13,916 bases of DNA from UBA6921 sp031363085. Lineage in GTDB: Bacteria > Pseudomonadota > Gammaproteobacteria > SG8-11. Position 1 is the stretch's first letter. Each line of letters starts with the position of its first letter. Below are positions 6,776 through 13,301 of this stretch, piece by piece. The stretch covers positions 1 through 13,916 of the forward strand of contig JANLTU010000031.1 of the NCBI GenBank assembly GCA_031363085.1, in the 5' to 3' direction. Both the position numbers and the translations under genes were made by a program. Below the pieces are notes generated by a model. It was not told the DNA's origin. It did not search any database and worked only from the letters and a program-made list of their open reading frames with translations.

Positions 6776-6936
6776 CTACACAAATGTCCGCCACCAGCAC
6801 TGATCTTCACGCTGATCCCGCAGCCAGTAGCAATTAATCTCACCTTCTTGGTGGCGCCCTAAAAGGTAACGTAACGCCGGGGATTATCCAGATATTTTTT
6901 TAAATGCAATTCAGCAAGCCTGACCCTGTTCTTAAA
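6776..6936 (-). pseudogene. Possible coding remnant with a 5-bp tandem duplication frameshift
   Basis: Part of the 369-base gap 6670-7038. On the minus strand one frame reads AELHLKKYLDNPRRY and stops soon after (TAG 6861-6859). A second frame, shifted, reads LLGRHQEGEINCYWLRDQRE then DQCWWRTFV and stops at TAG 6778-6776. At the join lies an exact tandem GTAAC GTAAC (6866-6875, plus strand). Removing one copy fuses the two frames into one uninterrupted, protein-like sequence of about 45 residues. The first frame's upstream end overlaps the repeat at 6914-6926 and has a stop just beyond, with no clear start codon. I cannot name the family. It may be a decayed gene fragment or chance. Confidence 0.3.
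6914..6926 (+). repeat. RAYT-associated repeat core, copy 1
   Basis: GCAAGCCTGACCC, identical to the core of the 20-nt inverted repeats that bracket the RAYT gene at 9199-9218 and 10206-10225, and to the copy at 8438-8450. No flanking hairpin is seen at this copy. It lies 113 bases before the beta-helix gene. Confidence 0.7.
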
Positions 6937-6950
6937 TTAACATTAAACGA

Positions 6951-6986
6951 AATATTGGCCCCAATATTCCTGTACCTTCCTGTACC
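6951..6986. promoter_or_regulatory. Palindrome plus tandem decamers upstream of the beta-helix gene
   Basis: AATATTGG (6951-6958) and CCAATATT (6961-6968) form a perfect 8-bp inverted repeat with a CC spacer. It runs directly into two tandem copies of TTCCTGTACC (6967-6976 and 6977-6986). The cluster ends 52 bases before ATG 7039, a position suited to binding a dimeric regulator. No convincing -35/-10 pair could be fixed. Regulatory role is inferred from position and symmetry only. Confidence 0.4.
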
Positions 6987-7038
6987 TTTGTGGTTTCAGC
7001 TACTATCTTTAAAGCCTCTCAACTGATGGAGGTGCGCC

Positions 7039-8241
7039 ATGAAAAAATATTGGATATGGGGAGTGTTGTTAGCGGCATCTGTGAGCAGCATTGCTATGGC
7101 GGCCGAGCAGAAGCGTGTGGATTGCGATAAAGGCGAGTCGTTGGCCGAAGCGGTCGAACATGCGAATGCGAATACGCGCATCGAAGTAAGCGGAATATGT
7201 CATGAAGTGGTGACCATTACCGTCAGCGACATTGCTCTGGTAGGTAAGAATGGCAGTATCAGCGGGGCAGGCATGCCCGTGCCACGCGATTTGCTGACCA
7301 TCAAGGGCGCCCTTAATGTCACAATCGAAAATCTGACGATTAGCAACGGCAAGGCCGGCGTTGTGATAACAGACGGCGGCCACGCCAGCATCATTTCCAG
7401 CCGCACTGAAAATCATGGCAACAACAGTATTCTTGTGCAAGCCCATTCCTTTGTCCGGCTCGTCAACAGTCAGATTGTAAAGACCAGCAACACCGGCACG
7501 TTCCATACCGGCGAAGGGCTGGTGGTTACCGGCGGATCATCCGCTGTGGTAACAGGAAGTCTGCTGGTCGAGGGCTTTACCTTTGGTATCGACATTATCA
7601 ATAGTTCCAGCCTCACTTTGACCGAAGCCAAGGTGCGTATCACCGACAACATCATGGGTATGCAGGTGGCGACAACCTCAAGCACGTTTATGACCGACGA
7701 CGCGACACATCTGGACGCCAGCAATAATCAACTCATTGGGCTAACCGTCGTGTCCGGGTCGAGCTTGTTCGTGTTTTTGGGCGACGTGAGTGTAAACAAC
7801 AACGGTTTAGACGGGCTGAGTCTGTTTACAAAATCCAGTGTTGATTTCGACCGTAGCGTGAAGCTCACGGCCAATAATAATGGCCGGCATGGCATTTTAT
7901 TGGAGGATTCAACGATCAACATGTTTACCCGCCCGCCCGCTGGCGCACCAAATATTGAAACGTTAAACAATGGCGCCAACGGCTTATTGTTACGTTTGGC
8001 AAGCAAGTTCGACATGTCGAACGGTGCTATTTTTACGAGCTCTCAAAATGGCAAAGCCGGGCTGGACGCGGACAACGGCAGCGTTATCGGCCTTATGAAC
8101 GCCAGTATAGAAAATAACCGTGGCGCCGCCGACCTGAGTCTTACTTTTGGCGCACGCGCGGATTTTGTCAGCGGGAATCACGTAGGCAGGCTATTTTGCG
8201 ATGCGTCGGTTTTAAGTCGCGGGCAATTTACCTGCCCTTAA
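7039..8241 (+). CDS. Secreted right-handed beta-helix repeat protein
   Basis: 400-aa exported protein with a clear Sec signal peptide (KKYWIWGVLLAASVSSIAMA, cleavage after residue 21). GGAGG stands seven bases before ATG 7039. The mature protein consists of roughly 20-25-residue turns rich in Asn, Gly, Ser, Thr and Val (VTIENLTISNGKAGVVITDG; NNNGLDGLSLFTKSSVDFDR; NNNGRHGILLEDSTI; NNGANGLLLRLASKFDMSNG), the pattern of parallel beta-helix (PbH1, pectate-lyase-like) folds. Four cysteines, two near the N-terminus (VDC, GIC) and two near the C-terminus (LFC, FTC), could form disulfides capping the helix. No autotransporter barrel, LPXTG or PEP-CTERM tail is seen, so it is probably periplasmic or released. 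No catalytic residues can be assigned; polysaccharide binding or a structural role is inference. It stands alone between repeat elements. Confidence 0.85.
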   Translation: MKKYWIWGVLLAASVSSIAMAAEQKRVDCDKGESLAEAVEHANANTRIEVSGICHEVVTITVSDIALVGKNGSISGAGMPVPRDLLTIKGALNVTIENLTISNGKAGVVITDGGHASIISSRTENHGNNSILVQAHSFVRLVNSQIVKTSNTGTFHTGEGLVVTGGSSAVVTGSLLVEGFTFGIDIINSSSLTLTEAKVRITDNIMGMQVATTSSTFMTDDATHLDASNNQLIGLTVVSGSSLFVFLGDVSVNNNGLDGLSLFTKSSVDFDRSVKLTANNNGRHGILLEDSTINMFTRPPAGAPNIETLNNGANGLLLRLASKFDMSNGAIFTSSQNGKAGLDADNGSVIGLMNASIENNRGAADLSLTFGARADFVSGNHVGRLFCDASVLSRGQFTCP

Positions 8242-8314
8242 AATAGCGATCTGCACAGGAACCGCGCGGAGTGAAAGCAAGCGCGATGCTTCGGCGCGTA
8301 GGACCGTGACCGCA

Positions 8315-8370
8315 CGATAGCCCGATGTAGACCCGCGCCGGGCTATCGCGCCAAACGTTGATATCAACGT
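8315..8370. repeat. Intergenic hairpin (10-bp stem) followed by a 16-bp palindrome
   Basis: CGATAGCCCG (8315-8324) pairs exactly with CGGGCTATCG (8339-8348) around a 14-base loop. Seven bases later comes the perfect palindrome ACGTTGATATCAACGT (8355-8370). The pair lies in the 248-base gap after the beta-helix gene. No T-run follows the hairpin, so it is not a standard terminator. The AGCCCG...CGGGCT style resembles dispersed intergenic repeats of gammaproteobacteria, but I see only one copy here. Confidence 0.55.
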
Positions 8371-8437
8371 AGACCACGGGTATCGATTTCACCCTGAATC
8401 AGAGCCACGCCCTCAGAATTCAGTATAATGCAACTAC

Positions 8438-8450
8438 GCAAGCCTGACCC
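8438..8450 (+). repeat. RAYT-associated repeat core, copy 2
   Basis: A second exact GCAAGCCTGACCC on the plus strand, 39 bases before the GTG of the membrane-protein gene. Similarity to the right RAYT repeat extends upstream: GAATTCAGTA at 8416-8425 corresponds to GAATTCAATA ahead of the repeat at 10206. Downstream it shares CCCCAATAT with the region after copy 1 (8460-8468 and 6959-6967), which may be coincidence. Confidence 0.7.
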
Positions 8451-8489
8451 CGATTTTTACCCCAATATCATGACTCCGGTCTCACGAAC

Positions 8490-9155
8490 GTGAAGCGTCT
8501 TTTGGCGCCGCTTAGGTGGGCGTTGGGTATCGGCCTACTCGCCGCGAGCATTGCGGCCTACTGGTTTTTTGCGCGCGATAACGCGCTCACGCCGGATACC
8601 ATTCGCGCCCACATCGAAGCATGGGGCATCTGGGGTCCGCTGGCCGTGGTGACACTGATGTTGGTGGCGGTGGTGATCACGCCGATCCCCAGCGCACCCA
8701 TCGCGCTAGCCGCAGGCGCACTCTATGGCCACCTGTGGGGCGCGCTGTATGTGATGATTGGCGCGGAACTCGGTGCGGTGATCGCGTTTGGGATTGCACG
8801 CTGGGTCGGCGCGGCTACTGTCAAACGCTGGCTGGGCACACGCCTCGACGTTGGCCTGCTGGGATCGCAGAACATGTTAATGTTCCTGGTGTTCGTGTCG
8901 CGGCTGTTGCCATTCGTGTCGTTTGATATCGTGAGTTACGCTGCGGGATTAACCAACCTGCGCGCTTGGCGCTTTGCACTGGCCACGTTCGCCGGAATCG
9001 TACCCGCGAGTTTTTTGCTGGCGCATTTCGGCAGCGAAATGACAACCGGAAACGCGGAGCGCATCGGCTGGGCCGGGGTGCTGTTAGGTGCACTGGTCGC
9101 ACTACCGCTGGCGCTGAAGTGGCTGACAACGCAATACCGGGGGCGCTCAAAGTAA
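8490..9155 (+). CDS. TVP38/TMEM64 (VTT-domain, DedA-related) membrane protein
   Basis: 221-aa inner-membrane protein of the TVP38/TMEM64 branch of the DedA/VTT superfamily, implicated in lipid transport or scrambling and envelope homeostasis. An N-terminal anchor (ALGIGLLAASIAAYWFFA) is followed by the VTT region: LAVVTLMLVAVVITPIPSAP, then ALAAGALYGHLWGALYVMIG, then ELGAVIAFGIAR, then the family signature FVSRLLPFVSFDIVSYAAGL at about residues 131-150, and FALATFAGIVPASFLLAHFG. The start is GTG at 8490; no Shine-Dalgarno is apparent and no better upstream start exists in frame. The 5' region carries a RAYT repeat core and a TATAAT at 8424-8429 that could be its -10 box, although no matching -35 was found. 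Substrate unknown. Confidence 0.9.
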   Translation: MKRLLAPLRWALGIGLLAASIAAYWFFARDNALTPDTIRAHIEAWGIWGPLAVVTLMLVAVVITPIPSAPIALAAGALYGHLWGALYVMIGAELGAVIAFGIARWVGAATVKRWLGTRLDVGLLGSQNMLMFLVFVSRLLPFVSFDIVSYAAGLTNLRAWRFALATFAGIVPASFLLAHFGSEMTTGNAERIGWAGVLLGALVALPLALKWLTTQYRGRSK

Positions 9156-9182
9156 CGCGCTGATCGCACGGCACATTATGCC

Positions 9183-9218
9183 ACCCGGTCACCCAACCGG
9201 GTCAGGCTTGCATAATTG
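9183..9218 (-). repeat. Left RAYT-flanking repeat: hairpin plus 20-nt inverted repeat
   Basis: ACCCGGT (9183-9189) and ACCGGGT (9196-9202) form a 7-bp stem with a 6-base loop. Overlapping it, GGGTCAGGCTTGCATAATTG (9199-9218) is the exact reverse complement of 10206-10225. A hairpin joined to a conserved oligomer next to a RAYT gene fits a REP-type sequence. Confidence 0.75.
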
Positions 9219-10143
9219 CGTTACTGAACATTTCCAGGCGCTTCGCCAGCGCTTTGGAAGTTTGCGCTTTCAAGCTCAAATCTCGCACTCCGCGACTCAG
9301 GGTCGTTACATCGCGATCAAAGCGCTGCGCAATCTCCGTCAACGTCACCTGTCCGCGCTGTTGCGCCAGCCATCCGATCACCGAGCGCGCCTCCGACGCC
9401 ACGCGCCCGCGCCCCACCGAGGCCAACGCCTTCTCGCTAAGCTGGTACTCCCGGCATACAGCTTTAATTAGCGTGCCCAAGGCGACACGCTTTGGAGCGA
9501 TCACGGGAATATTCAAGACGCGTCGCGTGAAGCGATCATCACCTAGCACGCGCCCATCGTCATCGCCGCCGCTATGAAACTCGTCGCGCCGCCCTCCGCC
9601 ATGACCTTCGCGCACAAAAGCTTCGTAGCGTTTTTGGCACGTACTCAGACGCGTGCCAAATTGGCCAAGCACCCATTCGGTGGTGAGCCACGACAAGTTT
9701 TCGCGACCCAAATAGGCGCCGTGCCCACTCCAACGGAAAAGATGCGCTTGGCGCACGAGCTTGGCGCGCACCGGGTTTAAATGAACATACCGCACCAACT
9801 CCAGTAGATAGTTGTTGCGATCAATCAGGATGGCTTTGTAACGACCTTGAAACAGGTGACCGACGCGTTGATGTGTTTTGTTCACCCAGCGCGTATAGCG
9901 GAAGGACAGATTTTGCATGATCTTCGCCAGCGGCTGGTCGCCCACTTCCACAACCAAGTGCACGTGGTTGTTCATCAGACAGAATCCATGGATACGGTGT
10001 CCGTAACGTTCGACGCCTTCCTGTAATAACCGATAAAAATGGCGACGATCACCGTCATCAATGTAAATGTCTTGTCCGCCATTGCCGCGCAACATGACAT
10101 GATAAATGCCTGCATTCACATGCAGACGGGGTTTGCGTGCCAT
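9202..10143 (-). CDS. REP-associated tyrosine transposase (RAYT, Y1_Tnp family)
   Basis: 313-aa HUH/Y1 transposase thought to nick and join REP sequences as single-stranded DNA. The N-terminal domain shows the family signature GIYHVMLRGNGGQDIYIDD, the HUH metal motif in FCLMNNHVHLVVE (about residues 60-72) and the segment VGHLFQGRYKAILID, followed by NYLLELVRYVHLNPVRAKLV, which carries the likely nucleophilic Tyr. The C-terminus (about residues 215-300; LGTLIKAVCREYQLSEKAL and VTLTEIAQRFDRDVTTLSRG) resembles the DnaA-C-type helix-turn-helix of long RAYTs. I chose ATG 10143 because AGGAG lies eight bases upstream; the frame is open to 10227, but those extra codons translate the flanking repeat. 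The last codons and the TGA stop (9202-9204) fall inside the left repeat, so its GCAAGCCTGA encodes the final residues. No frame disruption was seen. Confidence 0.92.
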   Translation of the reverse strand: MARKPRLHVNAGIYHVMLRGNGGQDIYIDDGDRRHFYRLLQEGVERYGHRIHGFCLMNNHVHLVVEVGDQPLAKIMQNLSFRYTRWVNKTHQRVGHLFQGRYKAILIDRNNYLLELVRYVHLNPVRAKLVRQAHLFRWSGHGAYLGRENLSWLTTEWVLGQFGTRLSTCQKRYEAFVREGHGGGRRDEFHSGGDDDGRVLGDDRFTRRVLNIPVIAPKRVALGTLIKAVCREYQLSEKALASVGRGRVASEARSVIGWLAQQRGQVTLTEIAQRFDRDVTTLSRGVRDLSLKAQTSKALAKRLEMFSNAIMQA

Positions 10144-10205
10144 CGTGGATCTCCTTGGATAAAACGGCAACATGGCTCTGGATAGGAATTCAATACCAGT
10201 TAGTA

Positions 10206-10225
10206 CAATTATGCAAGCCTGACCC
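10206..10225 (+). repeat. Right RAYT-flanking 20-nt inverted repeat
   Basis: CAATTATGCAAGCCTGACCC, exact reverse complement of 9199-9218. No hairpin adjoins this copy. It lies 62 bases upstream of the RAYT start codon, so it could also affect that gene's promoter. Confidence 0.8.
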
Positions 10226-10280
10226 ATAGCCAGAACACACTAGCCAATCAGCAAATTAAGGAGTAGGGGGCGTTTTATCC

Positions 10281-10318
10281 AAAAAAAACGGCGGGACGGG
10301 TGTCACCCGTCCCGCCGT
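10281..10318 (-). terminator. Strong Rho-independent terminator of the lipoprotein gene
   Basis: On the minus strand, 12 bases after the stop codon of the lipoprotein gene, ACGGCGGGACGGGT pairs perfectly over 14 bp with ACCCGTCCCGCCGT across a 3-base loop, followed directly by T8 (10288-10281; the first T also closes the stem). It also insulates the RAYT gene from readthrough. Confidence 0.96.
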
Positions 10319-10329
10319 GTTTCCGGCCT

Positions 10330-13284
10330 TTAGCGAAGCGGAAGAGACTGCGGTTGGAAAAAACTTCCCGCAGGCCACAGCTTGGCGGTGCTGGTGTCGA
10401 TAATATTGGTACGCACTCCAGGCAGTGAACCGTGTTCAATGGCGTCGGCAAACAAGTCCGCCAGCGTCCAGCTTCCGCCCGCTGGCTTGGCGAGTAATGT
10501 AACGTTAGTAAAACCGCCATAGCTGCATAAAGTGCTGGTGCTCGGCTCAATCGGACGTTGGCAGGCGGTAACAGTAAGTATGTCGGTAGCTGCGACGGGC
10601 GTACTTGCACCAGCGGCGTTCTTGAGCGCCAGACTGGAAATGCGCGCGCCATCCGCTGCATCCAGATTCAGCGTGATATCCAGACCAGCGTAACCATTGG
10701 CCCAACCGCCGGCCTGATTAAACGCGGTTCCCGAAAAAACTTCGGTCAAGTTTTGCTCTATCAATTGCTGGAATCCGGCGCCGCTGATGGAACCGGTCGC
10801 AACATTTGTTGGAACCGGGAAAAAGCGATACACGTCTTCGAGCGTGATCTCGCCGCTGGCAACGGTATTGTCTTCAAACAATTCTCCTTGCGCGGGATCA
10901 ACCGTATCGAAACGGAAACCAGGAGTAAATGCCACTTGCGTACCGCCCTTGCTGCGCATCACTTCGGCTACGGCATTATTCAGGCTGCTTTCCAACGCAT
11001 GGTGCCGGTCTAGCCGATATTGGGTTTTACCTAGCACAGTGGTAATGGACCGCGTCAGTGGCGGTGTATTATTTATCGAGGGATTACCCACCGGCTTAAG
11101 TGGCGCAGTTAGGCTGGCCGCCAAAAACGGCGCCCGAGCCAAATTCACCAAAGCTTTCATTTCCAGGTCTTCGGCAAGCTTGTCGTCGATCACGACCACC
11201 TGCCATTGTCGCTCGACCACCGTACCGTTGGCTGCAACCGTGATATCCATACGACCAATGTAGCCGTCGTTGCCCGGCTCAACCACCAGGGCGCCACTTG
11301 TTGATGTCAACGGCACGCGAGTTAACTCATGGGTATGGGCGGAGAAAAACACGTCGACCGCTCCGGCATTGATGCTATTGGCAAGCGGGTAATCTTTGTG
11401 CAAGCCCAGCTCGCTCATGACGACCACCACTTGCGCGCCCTGCTGTGTGCGCAACGCAGCCGCATGTTTGTTGATCAAGTCGCGATACGCAATTTGCCCA
11501 TGGTCAAACTGAAATCCAAGCGCGAGGCCCGGACTCATTTTCTCGATAATGTCCGAGGTGATGCCGATGAAGCCGACGCTGATTCCACCGATGGTTTTGA
11601 CTGCGGTTGCTGGTAAAAACTGGGCTCCAAATTGCCTTGCGACAAATCCTGTATTTTTAACGTTTGCCGCAAGGTTGGTGAAATTGACCTTCTTAATGAC
11701 CTGCCCGCTGGGATTAAGTATCGCTTGCCCGGCGTAGCGCGCGCGTGTCACCGGTGGCCCATAAGCAAAGTCCCAATTTCCTGGCACCCCGAGATCGAAC
11801 CCAAGCGCATTTACCGGGTCGTAAAGCGCGTTGCCTTCGGTAAACATCGCTTCAATGCCGCCGTGAAAGGTATCGCCGACGTTCATCACTACGTTGAGCG
11901 GATTGTCGGCCTTAATGGCTTTGATCGCCGTAGCTAGGCGCGCAAACCCACCGCGCATACCGACTTTAACTAGGCCCGCAGGCTCGTCAAGATCCGCATG
12001 CGGTATGAGATGTGCGTGCAGATCATTGACGTCGACGAAGCTGATTTTTACTCGCCCAGCAGCCGGTGTTGGTGTTATGGGGGGCGTCGGCGTTGCTGTT
12101 GGCGTTGTAGTCGGCGTAGGTGTTGCTGTGGGCGTCGATGTTGTAGTCGGCGTGGGTGTTGCTGTGGGCGTCGATGTTGTAGTCGGCGTGGGCGTTGCTG
12201 TGGGCGTCGATGTTGTAGTCGGGGTAGGCGTTGCTGTGGGTGTCGATGTTGTAGCCGGCGTGGGCGTTGCTGTGGGCGTCGATGTTGTAGCCGGGGTAGG
12301 CGTTGCTGTCGGTGTCGGTATTGGCGCCGGCGTGGGCAACGAAGGAATCGCACGCGACCATGGCACGGTGACGCTGCTGTCGATCACGCCGTCGCCGTTG
12401 CTGTCGACATCAATGCGTGCCTTGCCGTCTGCAAGCGCGGTGATGGTAGTGATGGACTTGCTACCGCCGCTGTTGCGGGTAATTTTGATTGCGCCGCTGT
12501 CTGGGGCACCACCGAAGCTTTTCAGGGCGCCAACCAACGGCGCCGTGGTTTCAAGCAACACGTTGCGCGTCGCCGATGTTTTCGCAATACGCATCGTTTG
12601 CTTGTATTGGCTGGTGTTGAAATTGTCGTCCACCGTCATGGTGAACTCGTTGTTCTGCGTTTGTGTTGCGCCGCCACGAGTAACGCTTTCTTTGGCCGTA
12701 CCTTGGGCGAGACGCGAGTAGGTTACGCCGTCTGTGCTTCCGTCCTTGAAGATATAAGCGCTCTCTTCAACGCGCGTCGAAGTCGCCGAGGTTGTCGTGA
12801 GGGCAGAGGTCGCCGAGGTTTCAATTGACCAGAGCGCGGGCGGTGGCAAGGTCGGATCGCCGCTTAGCGCCGTAATGGTAAATTTGCTGGTGCCGTCGAG
12901 CGTACGGTCGGACATTACGCACTTGTTATATTTGATTGTATAGCTGTCGCCGGTGGAACGGCCCGCCGGAACCACATCGTCAACGATGATGGTGATACTG
13001 CCCTTGCCGGTATCGATATTTCCTACCCCGGAACCACCCTGAGCGCAATATACCGTTGTGGTTGTCAAGCCCTGTACCGAAGCGGCGCCGGTCAAGGTCA
13101 AGGCGCGCTGAACTTCGTCGCTCGCTAACGCGGCAACATTGGTGATGTCCGCATCTTCGTTGACTGTTGCAAGATTGTCATTGGGTGCGTTTTTATTTGT
13201 ACTGGAGGACTCGCTACATCCTGCGAGGCTCGCCGATAAAAACACCATTGTCAGAAAATACTTCTTCGCGCTGCACAAAGTCAC
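10330..13284 (-). CDS. Lipoprotein with 5'-nucleotidase/metallophosphoesterase module
   Basis: 984-aa predicted lipoprotein. A lipobox LAGC puts the acylated Cys at residue 23, followed by SESSSTN. Residues about 30-310 form an unrecognised Ser/Thr-rich region with a calcium-loop-like DVDSNGDGVIDS near its end. Residues about 313-408 are a Pro/Thr linker. From about 410 comes a calcineurin-type phosphoesterase: FVDVNDLHAHL, VVMNVGDTFHGGIEAMF, PGNWDFAYG, VVVMSELGLHKDYPLA and DVFFSAHTHE. From about 745 comes a 5'-nucleotidase C-terminal domain (LEDVYRFFPVPTNVATGSIS). Canonical UshA-type enzymes have GNHEFD and LSHLG; here Trp and Glu replace those two His residues, the first being closer to SoxB's GHWEF. 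Substrate therefore uncertain; nucleotides or other phosphoesters are inference. GTG 13284 is the chosen start, with GGGAGG very close upstream; TTG two codons later has better spacing. It ends at a strong terminator. Confidence 0.9.
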   Translation of the reverse strand: MTLCSAKKYFLTMVFLSASLAGCSESSSTNKNAPNDNLATVNEDADITNVAALASDEVQRALTLTGAASVQGLTTTTVYCAQGGSGVGNIDTGKGSITIIVDDVVPAGRSTGDSYTIKYNKCVMSDRTLDGTSKFTITALSGDPTLPPPALWSIETSATSALTTTSATSTRVEESAYIFKDGSTDGVTYSRLAQGTAKESVTRGGATQTQNNEFTMTVDDNFNTSQYKQTMRIAKTSATRNVLLETTAPLVGALKSFGGAPDSGAIKITRNSGGSKSITTITALADGKARIDVDSNGDGVIDSSVTVPWSRAIPSLPTPAPIPTPTATPTPATTSTPTATPTPATTSTPTATPTPTTTSTPTATPTPTTTSTPTATPTPTTTSTPTATPTPTTTPTATPTPPITPTPAAGRVKISFVDVNDLHAHLIPHADLDEPAGLVKVGMRGGFARLATAIKAIKADNPLNVVMNVGDTFHGGIEAMFTEGNALYDPVNALGFDLGVPGNWDFAYGPPVTRARYAGQAILNPSGQVIKKVNFTNLAANVKNTGFVARQFGAQFLPATAVKTIGGISVGFIGITSDIIEKMSPGLALGFQFDHGQIAYRDLINKHAAALRTQQGAQVVVVMSELGLHKDYPLANSINAGAVDVFFSAHTHELTRVPLTSTSGALVVEPGNDGYIGRMDITVAANGTVVERQWQVVVIDDKLAEDLEMKALVNLARAPFLAASLTAPLKPVGNPSINNTPPLTRSITTVLGKTQYRLDRHHALESSLNNAVAEVMRSKGGTQVAFTPGFRFDTVDPAQGELFEDNTVASGEITLEDVYRFFPVPTNVATGSISGAGFQQLIEQNLTEVFSGTAFNQAGGWANGYAGLDITLNLDAADGARISSLALKNAAGASTPVAATDILTVTACQRPIEPSTSTLCSYGGFTNVTLLAKPAGGSWTLADLFADAIEHGSLPGVRTNIIDTSTAKLWPAGSFFQPQSLPLR
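12104..12319 (-). repeat. 36-bp in-frame tandem repeats encoding the Pro/Thr linker
   Basis: GTTGTAG recurs at 12104, 12140, 12176, 12212, 12248 and 12284, exactly 36 bases apart, marking about six near-identical units. Each encodes 12 residues of the form TSTPTATPTPTT (or ...PAT) on the minus strand. Flanking sequence on both sides is a degenerate continuation. Since 36 is a multiple of three, unit gain or loss would change only linker length. The repeats leave several frames open on both strands, which explains long spurious frames here. Confidence 0.95.
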
Positions 13285-13301
13285 GCCCCTCCCTTACAAA
13301 G

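Larger units (their letters stand above)
9199..10225 (-). mobile_element. RAYT cassette bounded by 20-nt inverted repeats
   Basis: The RAYT gene lies in a 1027-bp segment whose two ends are exact 20-nt inverted repeats (9199-9218 and 10206-10225). RAYTs are single-strand Y1 transposases related to IS200/IS605 that recognise REP hairpins. Bracketing by inverted copies of a repeat also found alone elsewhere in the window (6914, 8438) suggests a domesticated or still mobile REP/RAYT unit. No target-site duplication is expected for this mechanism, and none was looked for in detail. Confidence 0.6.

Noticed and set aside
8470..8493. Seven-codon leader frame (ATG 8470 to TGA 8493) overlapping the GTG start of the VTT gene
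   Set aside because: The GTGA overlap could allow coupling, but the leader has no Shine-Dalgarno and so short a frame is expected by chance.
10144..10227. N-terminal extension of the RAYT to 10227
   Set aside because: The extra 28 codons translate the flanking repeat, while ATG 10143 has AGGAG at good spacing and matches the usual RAYT N-terminus.
12104..12319. Regular repeats considered as a CRISPR array
   Set aside because: Units are contiguous with no unique spacers and encode an in-frame Pro/Thr linker; no cas genes are present.
11894..12828. Two overlapping plus-strand frames of about 275 codons with Val/Gly or Cys/Arg repeats
   Set aside because: They are shadows of the Pro/Thr-linker repeats; a 36-bp stop-free unit keeps several frames open on both strands. 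Their composition is not that of a real protein.
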